Virus record (IMG/VR): IMGVR_UViG_3300047551_001006
Span: 1 to 57,889 of that record
Length of the DNA: 57,889 bases
Reading direction: 5' to 3' (one strand)
Source: a virus
Positions 34,255 to 47,400 of the stretch are shown piece after piece. Under the pieces are notes generated by a model. That model was not told the DNA's origin. It did no database searches and saw only the letters and a program-made list of their open reading frames with translations. Made by a program: the position numbers and the translations under genes. The first letter of the stretch is position 1. Every line of letters starts with the position of its first letter.

Positions 34255-37200
34255 ATGACAGATATTAAACTTGATATACCGGATATTACAGTTTTAGTAA
34301 ATAAACCAGACGTAGTAGTTCGTAGTCGTTTGAATGGAACTGGGTCATATATTAATGTTGCCGATTCTGCCATATCTTCATCATATGCATTAACTGCGAG
34401 TTATGCATTAAATGCAAGTAGTGGTAGTGGTGGTGGTGCAACTGGTGCAACTGGCCCAGTAGGTGCGACTGGTCCACGTGGTGCAACGGGTGTTCAAGGT
34501 ATTCCAGGTACACCAGGTGGTGCAACAGGACCAACAGGACCAACAGGTAGTGCAGGTGCAACGGGTGTACAAGGTGCAACAGGTATACAAGGATCAACAG
34601 GACCAACCGGTGTTGTAGGACCAACAGGTGCAACGGGTGTTACTGGTAATCAGGGTCCACAAGGCCCACAAGGTCCAATAGGTGCTACGGGTCCAGTAGG
34701 TAGTACTGGACCACAAGGTGAAATAGGTATTACAGGTCCAACAGGTGCAACAGGTATTCAAGGGCCAACCGGTAGTACAGGTCCTATAGGTCCACAAGGT
34801 GTAACTGGATCAACGGGTCCAACTGGTATCCAAGGACCAACAGGTAGTACTGGTCCACAAGGTGAAATTGGCATCACAGGCCCAACAGGTGCAACGGGTA
34901 TTCAAGGACCAACAGGTAGTACAGGACCAATAGGTTTACAAGGTGTAACTGGTTCTACAGGTCCAACTGGTATCCAAGGACCAACAGGTAGTACCGGTCC
35001 ACAAGGTGCAACAGGTATTATTGGTATTACAGGTCCAACAGGTGCAACTGGTATTCAAGGTCCAACGGGTGCAACTGGTGTTGCTGGTGCAGATGGTGAT
35101 AGATACCACACTACTTCGACTAGTTCATTCGCAATATCTAGTAGTGGTCAAGTCACTGTATTCACAACAGACTTAAATCTTGATTACAGTATTGCTCAAA
35201 CCATCATTTTAGCATACGATTTAAATAATCACCAACACGGTGAAGTAGTAAGTTACAATCCATCTACTGGTGAATTAATATTTAATAGAACCACATCCGA
35301 AGGTTCAGGGACATATAGTAGTTGGTCAATCAATTTGGACGGTGCGGTTGGTATTCAAGGTGCAACAGGTCCAACTGGTATCCAAGGACCAACAGGTGCA
35401 GTGGGACCAACAGGTAGTACAGGTCCAACAGGTCCAATCGGCATTACAGGACCAACTGGCATCCAAGGGCCAACGGGTGTACAAGGTGTAACAGGCAGTA
35501 CAGGTCCAACTGGTATACAAGGACCAACAGGTAGCACAGGTCCAATAGGACCACAGGGTGTTACTGGTAGTACAGGTCCAACAGGTCCACAAGGTGTTAC
35601 TGGTAGTACTGGTCCGCAAGGTTTAACAGGACCAACAGGACCAACAGGACCAACAGGTCCACAAGGTGTAACAGGTTCAACAGGACCAATAGGATTACAA
35701 GGTGTCACGGGTTCTACAGGTCCAACTGGTGCAGAGGGTCCAACTGGTGTACAAGGCGTTACAGGCAGTACAGGTCCACAAGGTCCATTAGGCCCAATAG
35801 GGCCAACAGGTCCAACAGGTTCTACTGGACCGATTGGTACCACCGGTCCAACAGGCGTTACAGGTCCAACCGGTATTCAGGGTCCAACAGGACCAACCGG
35901 TAGTACAGGTCCAACAGGCCCACAAGGTACTACAGGACCAACTGGTGCATCGGGTGATAGATACAGTACTACAAGTAGTACATCACTCACTATAGGAACT
36001 GGTACACAAACACTTACCGTTGGTACAGGACTTTCATACAGTATTGGTCAATCAGTAATTATCGCATTTGATAATAGCAATAAAATGGAAGGTAGTGTTA
36101 CTTCTTACAATAGTGGAACAGGTCAATTAGTTGTCAACGTAACATCAACTACTGGTTCGGGAACACAAGCATCATGGCAAGTTAGTTTGGCGGGTGCACC
36201 AGGACCAGCAGGTGCAACCGGTCCAACAGGTCCTGCAGGTCCAAATATTCCTGGATTACTAAGTAGTTCTGCACAAATTAATGCTCTAACTGGTGTTACG
36301 GCATCATACGCAAGTGCAGTAAGTGGTGGAACTGCAGATTATCTTCCATTATGGACTACAGAAGATACATTAGGTAAAAGTATATTGTATCAAACTGGTT
36401 CAAGTATCATCTTCAACGGAACAACATTCTTTGATGAAACCGCACCAGATATTTTTGGATTATATGGTGGTATAACAGATTCATTTAATTTAATTACCGC
36501 ACACGCAACAATTGACAATTACCTACAAATTAATGTTCGTAATTTAAGTACAGGTTCACAAGCGTCATCTGATATAGTAGCAGTCAAAGCATTAGGTACT
36601 GAAGATGTTGGATATATCAATATGGGTATCAACAACGACACGTATGTTGGTAGTCGTATATTTGATACTGCTGGTGATGGATATCTTTATACCACAGGTA
36701 GTAATTTAATTATCGGTACAGCAACATCTGGTAGTACACTTACACTATTCGCTGGTGGAGAAACCTACGGTGATGGTAAATTACGATTACGAGCAAATAA
36801 TCAACACGAATTAACAGGTAGTATAACAGCATCACAAGGATTTGTTGGTTCATTAACAGGAACCGCATCAGTTGCAACAGCAGTTAGTGGCGGAACAGCA
36901 AATTATATTCCATTTTTCAATACAGCAAATACATTATCTAGAAGTAGATTATATCAAACTGGTTCAAGTATCATATTTGGTAGTACAACCTTTTTTGATA
37001 CCAGTGCACCTGATGTACTTGGTATTTATGCGGGTGTTGTCAATTCATTTAATTTAATATCTGCACACGCAACCGTAGATAATTATTTACAAATTAATGT
37101 ACGTAATTTCAGTACAGGTTCAAACGCATCATCCGACATCGTAGCTACATCCGATACTGGTACTGAAGAAACTGGTTACATTAATATGGGTATCAACGGA

Positions 37201-40200
37201 ACCAGTTTTGTAGGTGATGCAATACATGACTTACCTGGTGATGGATACATCTTCACTACAGGAAGTAATTTAGTAATTGGTACAGCGACAGCAAATAGTA
37301 CACTTACATTATTCGCTGGTGGTGAAAACTATAGTAATGGTAAGTTAAGATTACGAGCAAATAATCAGCACGAACTTACTGGTTCATTAACCATTTCAGG
37401 ATCAAATACGCTAACCAATATTGGTGCAGCTGTATTTAGTGGTTCATTAAATGTAACACAAGGAGTTACAGGTTCGTTATTTGGAACCGCAAGTGTGGCA
37501 CAAAGTGCACTAACCGCATCATATGCAGCAAATGTTCCAGCAACGGCATCATTTGCAACATCCGCATCATTTGCATTAACCGCAAGTTATGTACCTGGTG
37601 CAGCAAGTGATTGGGATTCTGTAGCAAATAAACCAGCAAATATTGTTTCATCATCTACACAAGTCAAAGCATTCCTACCAGATGGTACGGTAAGTGCGTC
37701 AGCACAAGTTGATATCACAGCAACTACAGGTTATAGTACCTTTAGCTCGTCACTATCAGCGATAGATGCTGCACAAAATGCTCGTATAGATAATTTATCA
37801 AGTGTAACAAGTTCATACGCATTACAATCGCAACTCGCTGGCGTAGCATCAAGTTCAGCACAAGTTAAAACATATTTACCAGATGGTACCGTATCATCTT
37901 CTGGTCAAGTTCAATTGAGTGGTATTACGGGTACAACATTTGCAACAGCAGATTTCACATTCCCACAAAACCTAACTGTTACCGGATTACTTACAGCAAC
38001 ATCACAATCAGTACAATATGTAAGTTCATCACAACTAAATGTATCAACTAATAAAATTATAGTTAACACAGATAGTTCATTACGATTTGGTGGATTGACT
38101 GTTATTGACTCTGGTTCTGTTGGTGCATCAGGTTCATTATTCTGGGATAGTTTAAATGACCGCTGGTTGTACGAAGATGTTGCTGGTGGTGTGTATACTA
38201 GTGCAATATTAATTGCAGGACCAAAAAATACTGGTGCAACTGGTGGTGAACGTGGATTAGTATCGGGTCGTGTTCCTGTAGCAAGTGGTGATGACCACAT
38301 CGATACAGCACCAGAATCAAGTTCTATTCGTGTAGATTTCCCATCACGATTAACACATATTGAAGCAGGACTGTACGTAACAGGACAAGTATTTGCAACA
38401 GGATATACAGGTTCATTACTTGGTACATCAAGTTGGGCAATTAACGCATTAACAGCAAGTTATGTACCTGGTGCAGCAAGTGATTGGGGTACGTTGGCAA
38501 ACAAACCAGCAGATTTGGTCAGTAGTTCTACACAAGTTAAGGCATTCCTACCAGATGGTACAGTATCAAGTTCAGCACAATATCCAGGATGGGTAACTGC
38601 TTCATCACAAATTGACTACAATAACATCCAAAACAAGTTAAGTGGTGTTATTAGTAGTTCAACACAATTTAACGCACTATCTGGTACATCTGCGTCATTT
38701 GCATTAACGGCAAGTTATGTACCAGGAGCAGCAAGTGATTGGGATTCCGTAGCAAACAAACCAGCGGACATCGTTTCAAGTTCTACACAAGTCAAAGCAT
38801 TTTTACCTGGCGGTACATTATCAAGTTCAGCACAATATCCTGGTTGGGTCACCAGTTCAGCACAAATTGTTTGGTCATCGGTAAACTATAATAGTGGTAT
38901 AGTATCGTCATCAGCTCAAGTTAAAACACTATTACCAACAGATACAGTATCTTCATCCGCACAAGTCAAGGCATTCCTCCCAGGTGGTACAGTAAGTGCA
39001 TCGGCACAATATGCAGGATGGGTAACCGCATCTTCACAAATCGTAGTACAAAATACCACAGGTATCGGTGCATTAGCAACAACTGGTTCAAATACATTTA
39101 TTGGTAATCAAGTAATTAGTGGTTCATTAACCACAACCGCAGATACGATGACCTTTAACGGGTCGATGGCAGTATCGGGTACACTTTCCGTAACTGGTAG
39201 TTTAAATACCTTAAATGGTGGTCTTACAGGTTCATTACTTGGAACCAGTAGTTGGGCAAGTAACGCGGTATCTGCTTCACACGCAGTAACCGCTAGCTAC
39301 GCACTTAATGCACAATCTGGTGGAACGGGAGCAGGATTCCCATTCAGTGGTTCTGCAGTAATTACAGGATCGTTGGAAGTAGTCAATACAGGTAGTGTTG
39401 GTGGAATTACTGGTTCATTCAAGGGTGATGGTTCACAACTTACCAACTTACCAGTAGCAACAATTCTCAGTAGTTCCGTTGCAATCGACACATATACATT
39501 CTCTGGTGATGGGTCAGTCAAGAATTATGTATTATCACAGAGTTATGATATTGACTCATTAATGGTGTCGTTGGATGGTTTAACACAAGTAAAAACCACA
39601 GACTATACGTTATCTACTAATACACTAACATTTGTAGACACACCACCGTCAGCATCAAATATTCTCGTTAGAGCATTCTTAAATGTAACCCAAAATATGA
39701 CGGGTTCATTTAGTGGTTCGTTCTTGGGAATTGTATCAACCGCATCATTCGCAAGTGCAATCAATAGACAAATTAGTGGAAATGTAGGAATTACAGGATC
39801 GTTGGATGTTACAGGACCAGTAAGTTTAAGTGGTGATTTGTTTGTCGGTGGATACTTAACAGCAGATAGATTATTGGTATCGTCATCGGTCATCTACGAA
39901 TCTGGTTCTACTAAGTTCGGTGACTCACCAGATGATACACATCAATTTACTGGGTCTGTGTCCTTTACCCAAGTACCAAATATTAGATTACAAGCAGATA
40001 ATCACTTGTTTATAGGTGATGGTACAACAACAATCTATACATTATCATCATCATATGACCCATCAATTCTAACAGTCTCGGTGGATGGTATGTTGAACGC
40101 ATTAACCTCGGATTATTCAGTCTCAACAAACCAATTAACGTTCGTTTCTGCACCACCAAGTGAATCAAACGTCTTTGTCAAGGGACTCAGAATAACATTA

Positions 40201-40206
40201 TCGTAA
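34255..40206 (+). CDS. giant collagen-like tail fibre protein
   Basis: A 1983-residue fibre. Residues 1-60 are an N-terminal attachment region with [14 protein letters not shown]. Collagen-like Gly-X-Y tracts, mostly Gly-Pro-Thr, Gly-Ala-Thr and Gly-Ser-Thr, cover about 61-280 and 363-566, with a third short one near 646-664. Each long tract is followed by a related beta domain beginning DRYxTTS. Residues 690-1065 hold a tandem 188-residue repeat ([10 protein letters not shown] / [10 protein letters not shown]). The rest repeats [20 protein letters not shown]-type units and includes one domain with [11 protein letters not shown] shared with the next two fibres. Probable host-binding or adhesive fibre. 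No trimerisation or autocleavage chaperone motif is recognised at the C-terminus. Confidence 0.8.
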   Translation: MTDIKLDIPDITVLVNKPDVVVRSRLNGTGSYINVADSAISSSYALTASYALNASSGSGGGATGATGPVGATGPRGATGVQGIPGTPGGATGPTGPTGSAGATGVQGATGIQGSTGPTGVVGPTGATGVTGNQGPQGPQGPIGATGPVGSTGPQGEIGITGPTGATGIQGPTGSTGPIGPQGVTGSTGPTGIQGPTGSTGPQGEIGITGPTGATGIQGPTGSTGPIGLQGVTGSTGPTGIQGPTGSTGPQGATGIIGITGPTGATGIQGPTGATGVAGADGDRYHTTSTSSFAISSSGQVTVFTTDLNLDYSIAQTIILAYDLNNHQHGEVVSYNPSTGELIFNRTTSEGSGTYSSWSINLDGAVGIQGATGPTGIQGPTGAVGPTGSTGPTGPIGITGPTGIQGPTGVQGVTGSTGPTGIQGPTGSTGPIGPQGVTGSTGPTGPQGVTGSTGPQGLTGPTGPTGPTGPQGVTGSTGPIGLQGVTGSTGPTGAEGPTGVQGVTGSTGPQGPLGPIGPTGPTGSTGPIGTTGPTGVTGPTGIQGPTGPTGSTGPTGPQGTTGPTGASGDRYSTTSSTSLTIGTGTQTLTVGTGLSYSIGQSVIIAFDNSNKMEGSVTSYNSGTGQLVVNVTSTTGSGTQASWQVSLAGAPGPAGATGPTGPAGPNIPGLLSSSAQINALTGVTASYASAVSGGTADYLPLWTTEDTLGKSILYQTGSSIIFNGTTFFDETAPDIFGLYGGITDSFNLITAHATIDNYLQINVRNLSTGSQASSDIVAVKALGTEDVGYINMGINNDTYVGSRIFDTAGDGYLYTTGSNLIIGTATSGSTLTLFAGGETYGDGKLRLRANNQHELTGSITASQGFVGSLTGTASVATAVSGGTANYIPFFNTANTLSRSRLYQTGSSIIFGSTTFFDTSAPDVLGIYAGVVNSFNLISAHATVDNYLQINVRNFSTGSNASSDIVATSDTGTEETGYINMGINGTSFVGDAIHDLPGDGYIFTTGSNLVIGTATANSTLTLFAGGENYSNGKLRLRANNQHELTGSLTISGSNTLTNIGAAVFSGSLNVTQGVTGSLFGTASVAQSALTASYAANVPATASFATSASFALTASYVPGAASDWDSVANKPANIVSSSTQVKAFLPDGTVSASAQVDITATTGYSTFSSSLSAIDAAQNARIDNLSSVTSSYALQSQLAGVASSSAQVKTYLPDGTVSSSGQVQLSGITGTTFATADFTFPQNLTVTGLLTATSQSVQYVSSSQLNVSTNKIIVNTDSSLRFGGLTVIDSGSVGASGSLFWDSLNDRWLYEDVAGGVYTSAILIAGPKNTGATGGERGLVSGRVPVASGDDHIDTAPESSSIRVDFPSRLTHIEAGLYVTGQVFATGYTGSLLGTSSWAINALTASYVPGAASDWGTLANKPADLVSSSTQVKAFLPDGTVSSSAQYPGWVTASSQIDYNNIQNKLSGVISSSTQFNALSGTSASFALTASYVPGAASDWDSVANKPADIVSSSTQVKAFLPGGTLSSSAQYPGWVTSSAQIVWSSVNYNSGIVSSSAQVKTLLPTDTVSSSAQVKAFLPGGTVSASAQYAGWVTASSQIVVQNTTGIGALATTGSNTFIGNQVISGSLTTTADTMTFNGSMAVSGTLSVTGSLNTLNGGLTGSLLGTSSWASNAVSASHAVTASYALNAQSGGTGAGFPFSGSAVITGSLEVVNTGSVGGITGSFKGDGSQLTNLPVATILSSSVAIDTYTFSGDGSVKNYVLSQSYDIDSLMVSLDGLTQVKTTDYTLSTNTLTFVDTPPSASNILVRAFLNVTQNMTGSFSGSFLGIVSTASFASAINRQISGNVGITGSLDVTGPVSLSGDLFVGGYLTADRLLVSSSVIYESGSTKFGDSPDDTHQFTGSVSFTQVPNIRLQADNHLFIGDGTTTIYTLSSSYDPSILTVSVDGMLNALTSDYSVSTNQLTFVSAPPSESNVFVKGLRITLS
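34435..35094 (+). repeat. collagen-like triplet repeat tract 1
   Basis: Codes for about 220 residues of uninterrupted Gly-X-Y triplets. The DNA repeats ggtccaacaggt-type units with small changes. Confidence 0.9.
35341..35952 (+). repeat. collagen-like triplet repeat tract 2
   Basis: About 204 residues of Gly-X-Y, separated from tract 1 by an 82-residue beta domain. Very similar in motif order to tract 1, so slippage or recombination between tracts is possible. Confidence 0.9.
36322..37449 (+). repeat. tandem duplication, 188-residue unit
   Basis: Two copies start 564 bases apart at 36322 and 36886. Both contain [28 protein letters not shown] and TLTLFAGGE blocks with amino-acid divergence between them. 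Confidence 0.8.
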
Positions 40207-40233
40207 AAGTTATAGGGATGAGAAAATGGTTTA

Positions 40234-40241
40234 TATTTATA
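40234..40241 (+). promoter_or_regulatory. late-promoter-like octamer TATTTATA
   Basis: Exact octamer, 29 bases before the ATG at 40270, in a 63-base gap. Confidence 0.55.
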
Positions 40242-40269
40242 TTTAACACCTATAGTGTGAGATTTACAG

Positions 40270-43200
40270 ATGGCAACAACTAGACTTACGGGTACATTAA
40301 TTAAAAGTGGCAGTATTCCGGTCACCGCATTAGGTGGGGGAGTAGTAACTAGTTCTGCCCAGATAGCAGGACTAATACCAGCAGGAACGGTATCGTCCTC
40401 GGGACAAGTAGATATTACCGCAACTACAAATTATAGTACATTTAGTTCATCCCTATCTACTGTTGATGCACGACAACAAGTATCACTTGACGCGTTAAAC
40501 TCAGCAACCAGTTCATACGCAATCAACGCAACAATTCAATCACAACTTGCTGGGGTTGCTTCAAGTAGTAATCAAGTAAAAGAATATTTGCCATTAGGAA
40601 CAATATCTGCGTCAAATCAAATTGATATAACTACAACAACTAACTACCCAACATTTAGTTCTTCTATTGCAACGAAGAATGATACACAAGACATATCAAT
40701 TAGTGCATTAAACGCAGCAACAAGTTCATACGCATTACAAACTCAATTGGCTGGTGTTGCATCAAGTTCTACACAAGTTAAAACGTATTTACCAGTAGAT
40801 ACAGTATCGTCATCAACACAAGTTGTTGCATTTTTACCAACAGGTACAGTATCATCATCAGCACAGTATCCTGGTTGGGTAACTAGTTCTACACAAATTA
40901 CACAAGCTTTACCTACTGGAACAGTATCAAGTTCGGCACAATACCCTGGTTGGGTCACTGCTTCATCACAAATTGACTATAACTCAATTCAAAATAAGTT
41001 GAGTGGAGTTCTATCAAGTAGTGAACAAGTTAAACCATTATTACCAGCAAACACAGTATCAAGTTCTACCCAAGTAATTAATAACATACAAAATCAAATA
41101 ATATCACCAACCACAGTATATGCAGTTACAATTGATGCAACCACAATTTCTGGTTCTACCGTTAGTGGTTCATTTGTTGGTGATGGTAGTGGATTAACAA
41201 ATATCGGTGCAGCAGGTTTACCTGGTGGAGTTGTATCAGCATCTTCTCAATACCCAGGATGGGTGACCGCATCAAGTCAAATTGACTATAACTCAATTCA
41301 AAATAAATTGAGTGGAGTAGTTTCTTCATCTACACAAGTTCAACCACTACTTCCTGGTGGTACCGTATCATCATCTGGTCAAGTAGATATTACAGCAACC
41401 ACAGGATACTCAACATTTAGTTCTTCATTATCAACAGTAGACACTAATCAACAAACAGAAATTAACGCGTTAAAAGCAGTAACAAGTTCATACGCAATTA
41501 ATTCTACAATACAATCGCAACTTGCTAATGTAGTTTCATCATCTGCACAAATTAAACCACTACTTCCTGACGGAACAGTTTCATCATCTGTTCTCGCATC
41601 ACCATCACAAGGTACAGTTCGTTTAACTATTAACGGTGCTGTTACAGATGTTGATACTGGATTACAAGTTGGTGATACTCCATTATTTACTGGTTTAGAT
41701 TCTAGTGGTAGTATTAATTTGGCATCAAATGGTCAAATTCGTGTATTAAATGATGCAGAAAGTACATTATTTGGATTCTATAATGGTAGTAGTATTTTAG
41801 GTGCATACTATCAAATGTGGGGTAATAACCACGCATCACCAAGTCAACGTGGTACCGCAGAATTCGTATTTGATACCAGAAATAGTGGTGGTGCATTCCA
41901 TATCGCAGGATTTGATGGAGCTACTTGGACAAGAAGATTAACAGTAGACAGAACTGGTCTTACAAGTATCACAGGATCACTTGAAGTAGTTGGTCCTTTG
42001 GTTGCATCACTTACTGGTTCAATCCTATCACCAGGTGTAGTATCAAGTTCTACACAAGTGGTACAATCACTTCCTGGTGGAACTGTAAGTGCATCAGGTC
42101 AAGTCAGTATTACAGCAACCACAGGATATTCAACATTTAGTTCATCAATAGCAACTAAAAACGACACCCAAGATATTTCAATCAACGCATTAAACGCAGC
42201 GACCAGTTCATACGCAATCAACGCAACAATACAATCACAACTGGCTGGTGTCGCTTCAAGTAGTGCACAAGTCAAAGCATATCTCCCAGATGGTACAGTA
42301 TCAAGTTCTGGTCAAGTAGATATTACAACCACAACAGGATATTCAACATTTAGTTCATCGCTTGCAACAGTAGATGCTGGACAAACTACACGTATTGATA
42401 ACTTAGCAAGCGCAACCAGTTCATACGCAATAAATTCTACTATTCAATCACAACTTGCAGGAGTTGCATCATCCTCAGCACAAGTTAAGGCATATCTTCC
42501 AGATGGTACAGTATCTTCGTCTGGTCAAGTAGATTATAATTCTATTACCAATAAGTTAAGTGGTGTTGTATCAAGTAGTGCACAAGTTCAACCACTATTA
42601 CCAGCAGGTACACTTAGTAGTTCAACACAAGTTAATGCAATTCTTGATGCAGACGGAGTATTTAGTAGTTCAGCACAAGTTGTGGTACAAAATACCACAG
42701 GTATTGGTGCAATAGCAACTACTGGTTCAAATACGTTCCAAGGTAATCAAACTATCACAGGTTCGTTATTCGTCAGTCAAAACCTAACAGTCCTTGGTTC
42801 ATCGTCTATCACGTACTTATCACAAAGTACATTAAACGTAGAAACAAACTTAATTACAGTTAATGCACAAAATCCATCAGCAAGATTTGGTGGACTTGCA
42901 ATTATTGACTCAGGATCATCTCCATTACGTAGTGGTTCAATCTTATTTGATTCCGTCAAGGATGAACCTGTATTCGTCCATCAAGCAGCTGGTCAAACTT
43001 CATCGGTATTCATATTAGGACCAGAAACATATGGTGATTTGGGCAATGAAACATATTTGAGTGCAAACGTAGTACCAAAATCACAAGGTAATGAACATTT
43101 ATTAGATTCACAAATAAGTGATAATGGTATAACAGTCTCTATTACTAAGGGATTATCGGTTGGCACAAACCTAACAGCATCCAGTGCTACAATTAGTGGT

Positions 43201-44292
43201 TTGACTGCAAACCAAGCAGTATTTACAGATGCAAACGACACATTAGTATCAGTTGCAACCACTGGTACTGGTGATGTAGTACGAGCAGGATCACCAACCA
43301 TTACAGGTACACTAAGTGCAACAAATATTACCGCAACTGGTACGATGTTGTTGGCAGGTATCTACTCATCATCAACACAAGTAGATTATAATAGTATTCA
43401 AAACAAGTTATCTGGTGTGGTTTCCGCATCTGGTCAAGTTCAACCATTACTTCCTGGTGGAACCGTAAGTAGTTCAGCACAATATCCTGGATGGGTCACT
43501 GCATCATCACAAATTGATTATAATTCAATCACCAACAAGTTAAGTGGTGTGGTATCCAGTTCTACACAAGTACAACCATTATTACCTGGTGGTACTGTAT
43601 CAAGTTCTGGTCAAGTGGATATTACCGCAACAACTAATTATGCAACATTTAGTTCGTCCATCGCAACTAAAAATAATTTACAAGATGTTTCTATTAACGC
43701 ATTAAATGCAGCAACCAGTTCATACGCAATCAATTCTACAATACAATCACAACTTGCTGGTGTAATATCATCTTCCGCACAAACTGTAGCATCGATTGCA
43801 AATCAAACTATCGCACCAACAACAGTCAACGCAACAACCATAAATGCAAGTGTTGTTACCGCATCGGCATTAACTGCAAACCAAGCAGTATTTACAAACG
43901 CATCGGACGGTTTAGTATCTAATGCAATCACGGGTACTGGTAATGTGGTGATGAGTGCAAGTCCAACACTCACAGGTACAATTACCGCAGCAAGTATCAC
44001 CGCAACGGGAACGATGTTGTTGGCTGGTATCGTATCACAATCATCACAAATTGACTATAATTCAATTACTAACAAATTAAGTGGTGTATATAGTAGTTCG
44101 GCGTTCTCGGCACCAAGTCAAGGTACCGCACGTCTTACATTTAACGGTGTAGCACTTACTGATGTGGATTTGGGGCTACAAGCAGATGATAGACCATTAT
44201 TCTCTGGTTCACAATTTTCTGGTATAGTCTCAGGTAGTGGAACACAGTACAGATTGGTTGTTCCTGTAGGAACCAACTTCTACGCAACCTAA
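40270..44292 (+). CDS. long repetitive tail fibre protein
   Basis: A 1340-residue fibre without collagen tracts. It is built from Ser/Thr/Ala-rich units such as [20 protein letters not shown] and NKLSGVVSSSTQVQPLLPGG, alternating with [15 protein letters not shown] and ALNAATSSYAI units that look like short helical-coil and beta turns. About residues 470-570 and 840-960 hold more complex domains, the second related to [11 protein letters not shown] of the upstream fibre. The last 25 residues (GIVSGSGTQYRLVVPVGTN) are nearly the same as those of the next fibre. A strong terminator follows. A tail fibre or whisker is likely. Confidence 0.75.
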   Translation: MATTRLTGTLIKSGSIPVTALGGGVVTSSAQIAGLIPAGTVSSSGQVDITATTNYSTFSSSLSTVDARQQVSLDALNSATSSYAINATIQSQLAGVASSSNQVKEYLPLGTISASNQIDITTTTNYPTFSSSIATKNDTQDISISALNAATSSYALQTQLAGVASSSTQVKTYLPVDTVSSSTQVVAFLPTGTVSSSAQYPGWVTSSTQITQALPTGTVSSSAQYPGWVTASSQIDYNSIQNKLSGVLSSSEQVKPLLPANTVSSSTQVINNIQNQIISPTTVYAVTIDATTISGSTVSGSFVGDGSGLTNIGAAGLPGGVVSASSQYPGWVTASSQIDYNSIQNKLSGVVSSSTQVQPLLPGGTVSSSGQVDITATTGYSTFSSSLSTVDTNQQTEINALKAVTSSYAINSTIQSQLANVVSSSAQIKPLLPDGTVSSSVLASPSQGTVRLTINGAVTDVDTGLQVGDTPLFTGLDSSGSINLASNGQIRVLNDAESTLFGFYNGSSILGAYYQMWGNNHASPSQRGTAEFVFDTRNSGGAFHIAGFDGATWTRRLTVDRTGLTSITGSLEVVGPLVASLTGSILSPGVVSSSTQVVQSLPGGTVSASGQVSITATTGYSTFSSSIATKNDTQDISINALNAATSSYAINATIQSQLAGVASSSAQVKAYLPDGTVSSSGQVDITTTTGYSTFSSSLATVDAGQTTRIDNLASATSSYAINSTIQSQLAGVASSSAQVKAYLPDGTVSSSGQVDYNSITNKLSGVVSSSAQVQPLLPAGTLSSSTQVNAILDADGVFSSSAQVVVQNTTGIGAIATTGSNTFQGNQTITGSLFVSQNLTVLGSSSITYLSQSTLNVETNLITVNAQNPSARFGGLAIIDSGSSPLRSGSILFDSVKDEPVFVHQAAGQTSSVFILGPETYGDLGNETYLSANVVPKSQGNEHLLDSQISDNGITVSITKGLSVGTNLTASSATISGLTANQAVFTDANDTLVSVATTGTGDVVRAGSPTITGTLSATNITATGTMLLAGIYSSSTQVDYNSIQNKLSGVVSASGQVQPLLPGGTVSSSAQYPGWVTASSQIDYNSITNKLSGVVSSSTQVQPLLPGGTVSSSGQVDITATTNYATFSSSIATKNNLQDVSINALNAATSSYAINSTIQSQLAGVISSSAQTVASIANQTIAPTTVNATTINASVVTASALTANQAVFTNASDGLVSNAITGTGNVVMSASPTLTGTITAASITATGTMLLAGIVSQSSQIDYNSITNKLSGVYSSSAFSAPSQGTARLTFNGVALTDVDLGLQADDRPLFSGSQFSGIVSGSGTQYRLVVPVGTNFYAT

Positions 44293-44322
44293 TAATTGAC
44301 AAATAGTTAATATTATAAAAAA

Positions 44323-44347
44323 GGCACCCCGAAAGGGTGTCTTTTTT
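44323..44347 (+). terminator. intrinsic terminator after second long fibre
   Basis: GGCACCC, loop cgaaa, GGGTGTC (7 bp with one G-T pair), followed by TTTTTT. Confidence 0.85.
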
Positions 44348-44369
44348 AGCTTCTTTGTATATAAAATGA

Positions 44370-44377
44370 TATTTATA
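44370..44377 (+). promoter_or_regulatory. late-promoter-like octamer TATTTATA
   Basis: Exact octamer, 33 bases before the ATG at 44410, just after the terminator. Confidence 0.6.
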
Positions 44378-44409
44378 CGGGGGTGTATACATTCTAGTTT
44401 GAGTCAAAT

Positions 44410-47400
44410 ATGAGTTTATTAAAAGTAAATAATATAAGTACCGCAAGTTCAGCAACAGATAATCTTACGTTTACTGGAAACGTAACATTTGATAAAGCGG
44501 TCACAATCTCTTCAGGATCTATTACCGCAAGTTTCGCTATTGCGAACGCGTCTATTGAAAAAGAAAAACTAACGAATGACGCAAGAGATTTCGTAAATAT
44601 CTTAAATAAACCAGCAGGTCTTATTAGTAGTTCTGGACAATTCGTTTCAGCTATTTCGGGATCTTCTTTAGAATTAGGTGGTATTCTTGCAACAGGTAGT
44701 GTAAGAACGACATCGGTATTTAGTGGTAGTGGTGCACAACTATTTGGTATTCCAAACGCAGCACTTAATAATAGTCAAATTACTATCAACGGAACCGCCG
44801 TATCACTTGGTGGAACCCGAACCCTCAGTACATCGGATATTGCAGAAGGTACTAACCAATATTATACAGACGCACGAGTTAAAGCAAAACTAGATGCAGA
44901 AACCGTGGTCAGTTCATCCAGTCAAATAAATTATCAAGCAGTTCAAGGACAACCAACAGTAAATTCATTAGGTGGTGATGGTAATAAATCATTTACTATT
45001 ACAACTGGTATTTTCGTTACGGCATCCGGTGGTGCCGATGGTATCATAGTTACAAATGATACTGCAAATTATACATTACGTTTTAGAACAGTGGGTGGAA
45101 CAGTATCATCATCCGCACAAGTAGTTTCAAGTTTACCTGCAGGAACTATCTCGTCATCTACACAAGTACAAGCAGGATTACCTGGTGGAACGTTATCCTC
45201 ATCAGTACAAATTCCAGCAGTATTACCCGCAGGTACTGTTTCAAGTTCAACTCAATTTAGAACATTAACAGACCCATTTAGTGGTTCGTTTTCTGGGTCA
45301 TTTAATGGAAGATTTACTGGTTCAATATTATCCGCGGGTGTAGTGTCAGCATCTTCGCAGTATCCTGGTTGGGTAACTGCTTCATCACAAATTGATTATA
45401 ACTCAATTACTAATAAATTATCTGGTGTAGTATCTGCATCAGGACAAGTACAACCACTACTTCCTGGTGGTACAGTCAGTAGTTCAGCACAGTATCCTGG
45501 TTGGGTAACTGCATCTTCGCAAGTTGATGTTCGTAACACTATTGGTATCGCAACTATAGCAACTACTGGTTCTAATACATTCGTTGGTAATCAAACTGTA
45601 TCAGGTTCATTTACACTTACTGGTAACTTAAATGTATTAGGTTCATCATCGGTCCTTTACACTACCGCATCTGAACTTGTTGTTGGTGATAATAAAATCG
45701 TAGTCAATTCAACCGATGCATTTAGATTTGCTGGTTTACAAATTATTGACTCTGGTTCAGCTTCACCAACCACAGCATCATTCTATTGGGATAGTCTAAA
45801 TCACAAGTTTATATATGAAAATTTAAGTGGGTCTGATTACAATAGTGCAATATTCTTGGCAGGTCCAAAGAATACCGGAACACTTGGTAATGAACCAGTA
45901 TTAACCACAGGTCGTATTCCTGTTGCAACTGGTGGGGACCATTTGGATAATAGAGTAGAATCAAGTTCTATTCGTGTAGATTTTACAACCAGAAGAACAG
46001 ATATTGAAGCAGGATTATTTATTACTGGTTCAACTACCGCATCGGGACATATCGTACCAGCAGTAACAGATACGTTTGACCTTGGTTCACCAACATTAAA
46101 GTTTAGAGATTTATACCTTTCTGGTTCAACATTATATCTTGGTTCATTAGCAATCAGAGATAATGGTGGTTCATTATCTGTAGGACCATCTGGGTCAGCA
46201 ATAGGAACAAACTCACCTGTATCTGGTGCATTTACAGGTTCATTCCAAGGTAACGGTAGTCAACTAACAAATATCTCAAATGCCGCATTACCTGGTGGTG
46301 TAGTTTCTTCATCAACACAATTACCAGCAGGTACTGTAAGTAGTTCAGCACAATATCCAGGTTGGGTAACCGCATCAAGTCAAATTGATTATAATAGTAT
46401 AACAAATAAGTTATCAGGCGTATACAGTAGTTCTACACAAATTGCAAATAATCTTCCAGCAGGAACTGTATCAAGTTCAGGTCAAATCAACGCCGGTGCA
46501 ACTGCAAACTTCGCAACCGCAGTAGCAGCACAACTTGGTACGGTACACTCTGGAAGCTTTATGAGTACTGCAACAACCAATAATCTTCCAGAAGGTGTCA
46601 CCAATCTTTACTATACTGACGCACGTGTTAAGGCTAAGTTGAGTAATGATGTAGTACACTCTGGTAGTTTCTTGGGCACTGCAACAACCGATAATTTAAC
46701 ACAAGGGTCAACAAATAGATACTACGCAAATTCTCTTGTATTGAGTTATATTGATTCATTATCAGTAGTCAGTAGTTCACAACAAATTAAAAATAATTTA
46801 CCAGCAGGAACAGTAAGTAGTTCCACACAAATTGCAGCAGTTCAAGTTACAAGTGCAAGTTACGCATTAACGGCAAGTTTGGCAATTGGTGTGTCTGGTT
46901 CACTCGCGGTCAGTACTGATGGATTGAACGAAGGTACAATAAATCTTTATTATACCGATGCACGTGTTAAGACCAAGCTAAATGCAGAAAATGTACACTC
47001 CGCAAGTTTCCTTGGTACAGCAACTACGACAAACTTAACAGAAGGTATTAATCTTTACTTTACTAATCAACGTGTAAAGGATGCACTTCCAGGTGTAGTA
47101 TCATCTTCAACACAACTTCCGGTATTATTACCTGGTGGTGTTGTTTCTTCATCGGCACAATATCCTGGTTGGGTAACAGCATCAAGTCAAATTGATTACA
47201 ATTCAATTCAAAATAAGTTGTCTGGTGTAGTATCATCATCTACACAAGTTAAACCATTACTTCCTGATGGAACTGTAACATCATCGGCACAATATCCTGG
47301 ATGGGTAACGGCATCATCACAAATTGATTACAATTCAATTACTAACAAGTTAAGCGGTGTTGTTTCCGCATCCGGTCAAGTACAATCATTACTTCCTGGT

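Noticed and set aside
35355-35843. Long antisense open frame rich in Pro and Val
   Set aside because: It mirrors the collagen repeat on the + strand; such repeats keep the opposite strand free of stops. No ribosome binding site. The same holds for antisense frames at 49123-49800, 49852-50673 and 52861-53322.
34435-35952. Short DNA repeats that look array-like, as in CRISPR
   Set aside because: Units are in frame with Gly-X-Y triplets, vary in length and have no unique spacers or leader; no cas genes are nearby.
44295-44320. TTGACA resembling a -35 box
   Set aside because: No TATAAT-like box at a fitting distance; it lies just before the intrinsic terminator.
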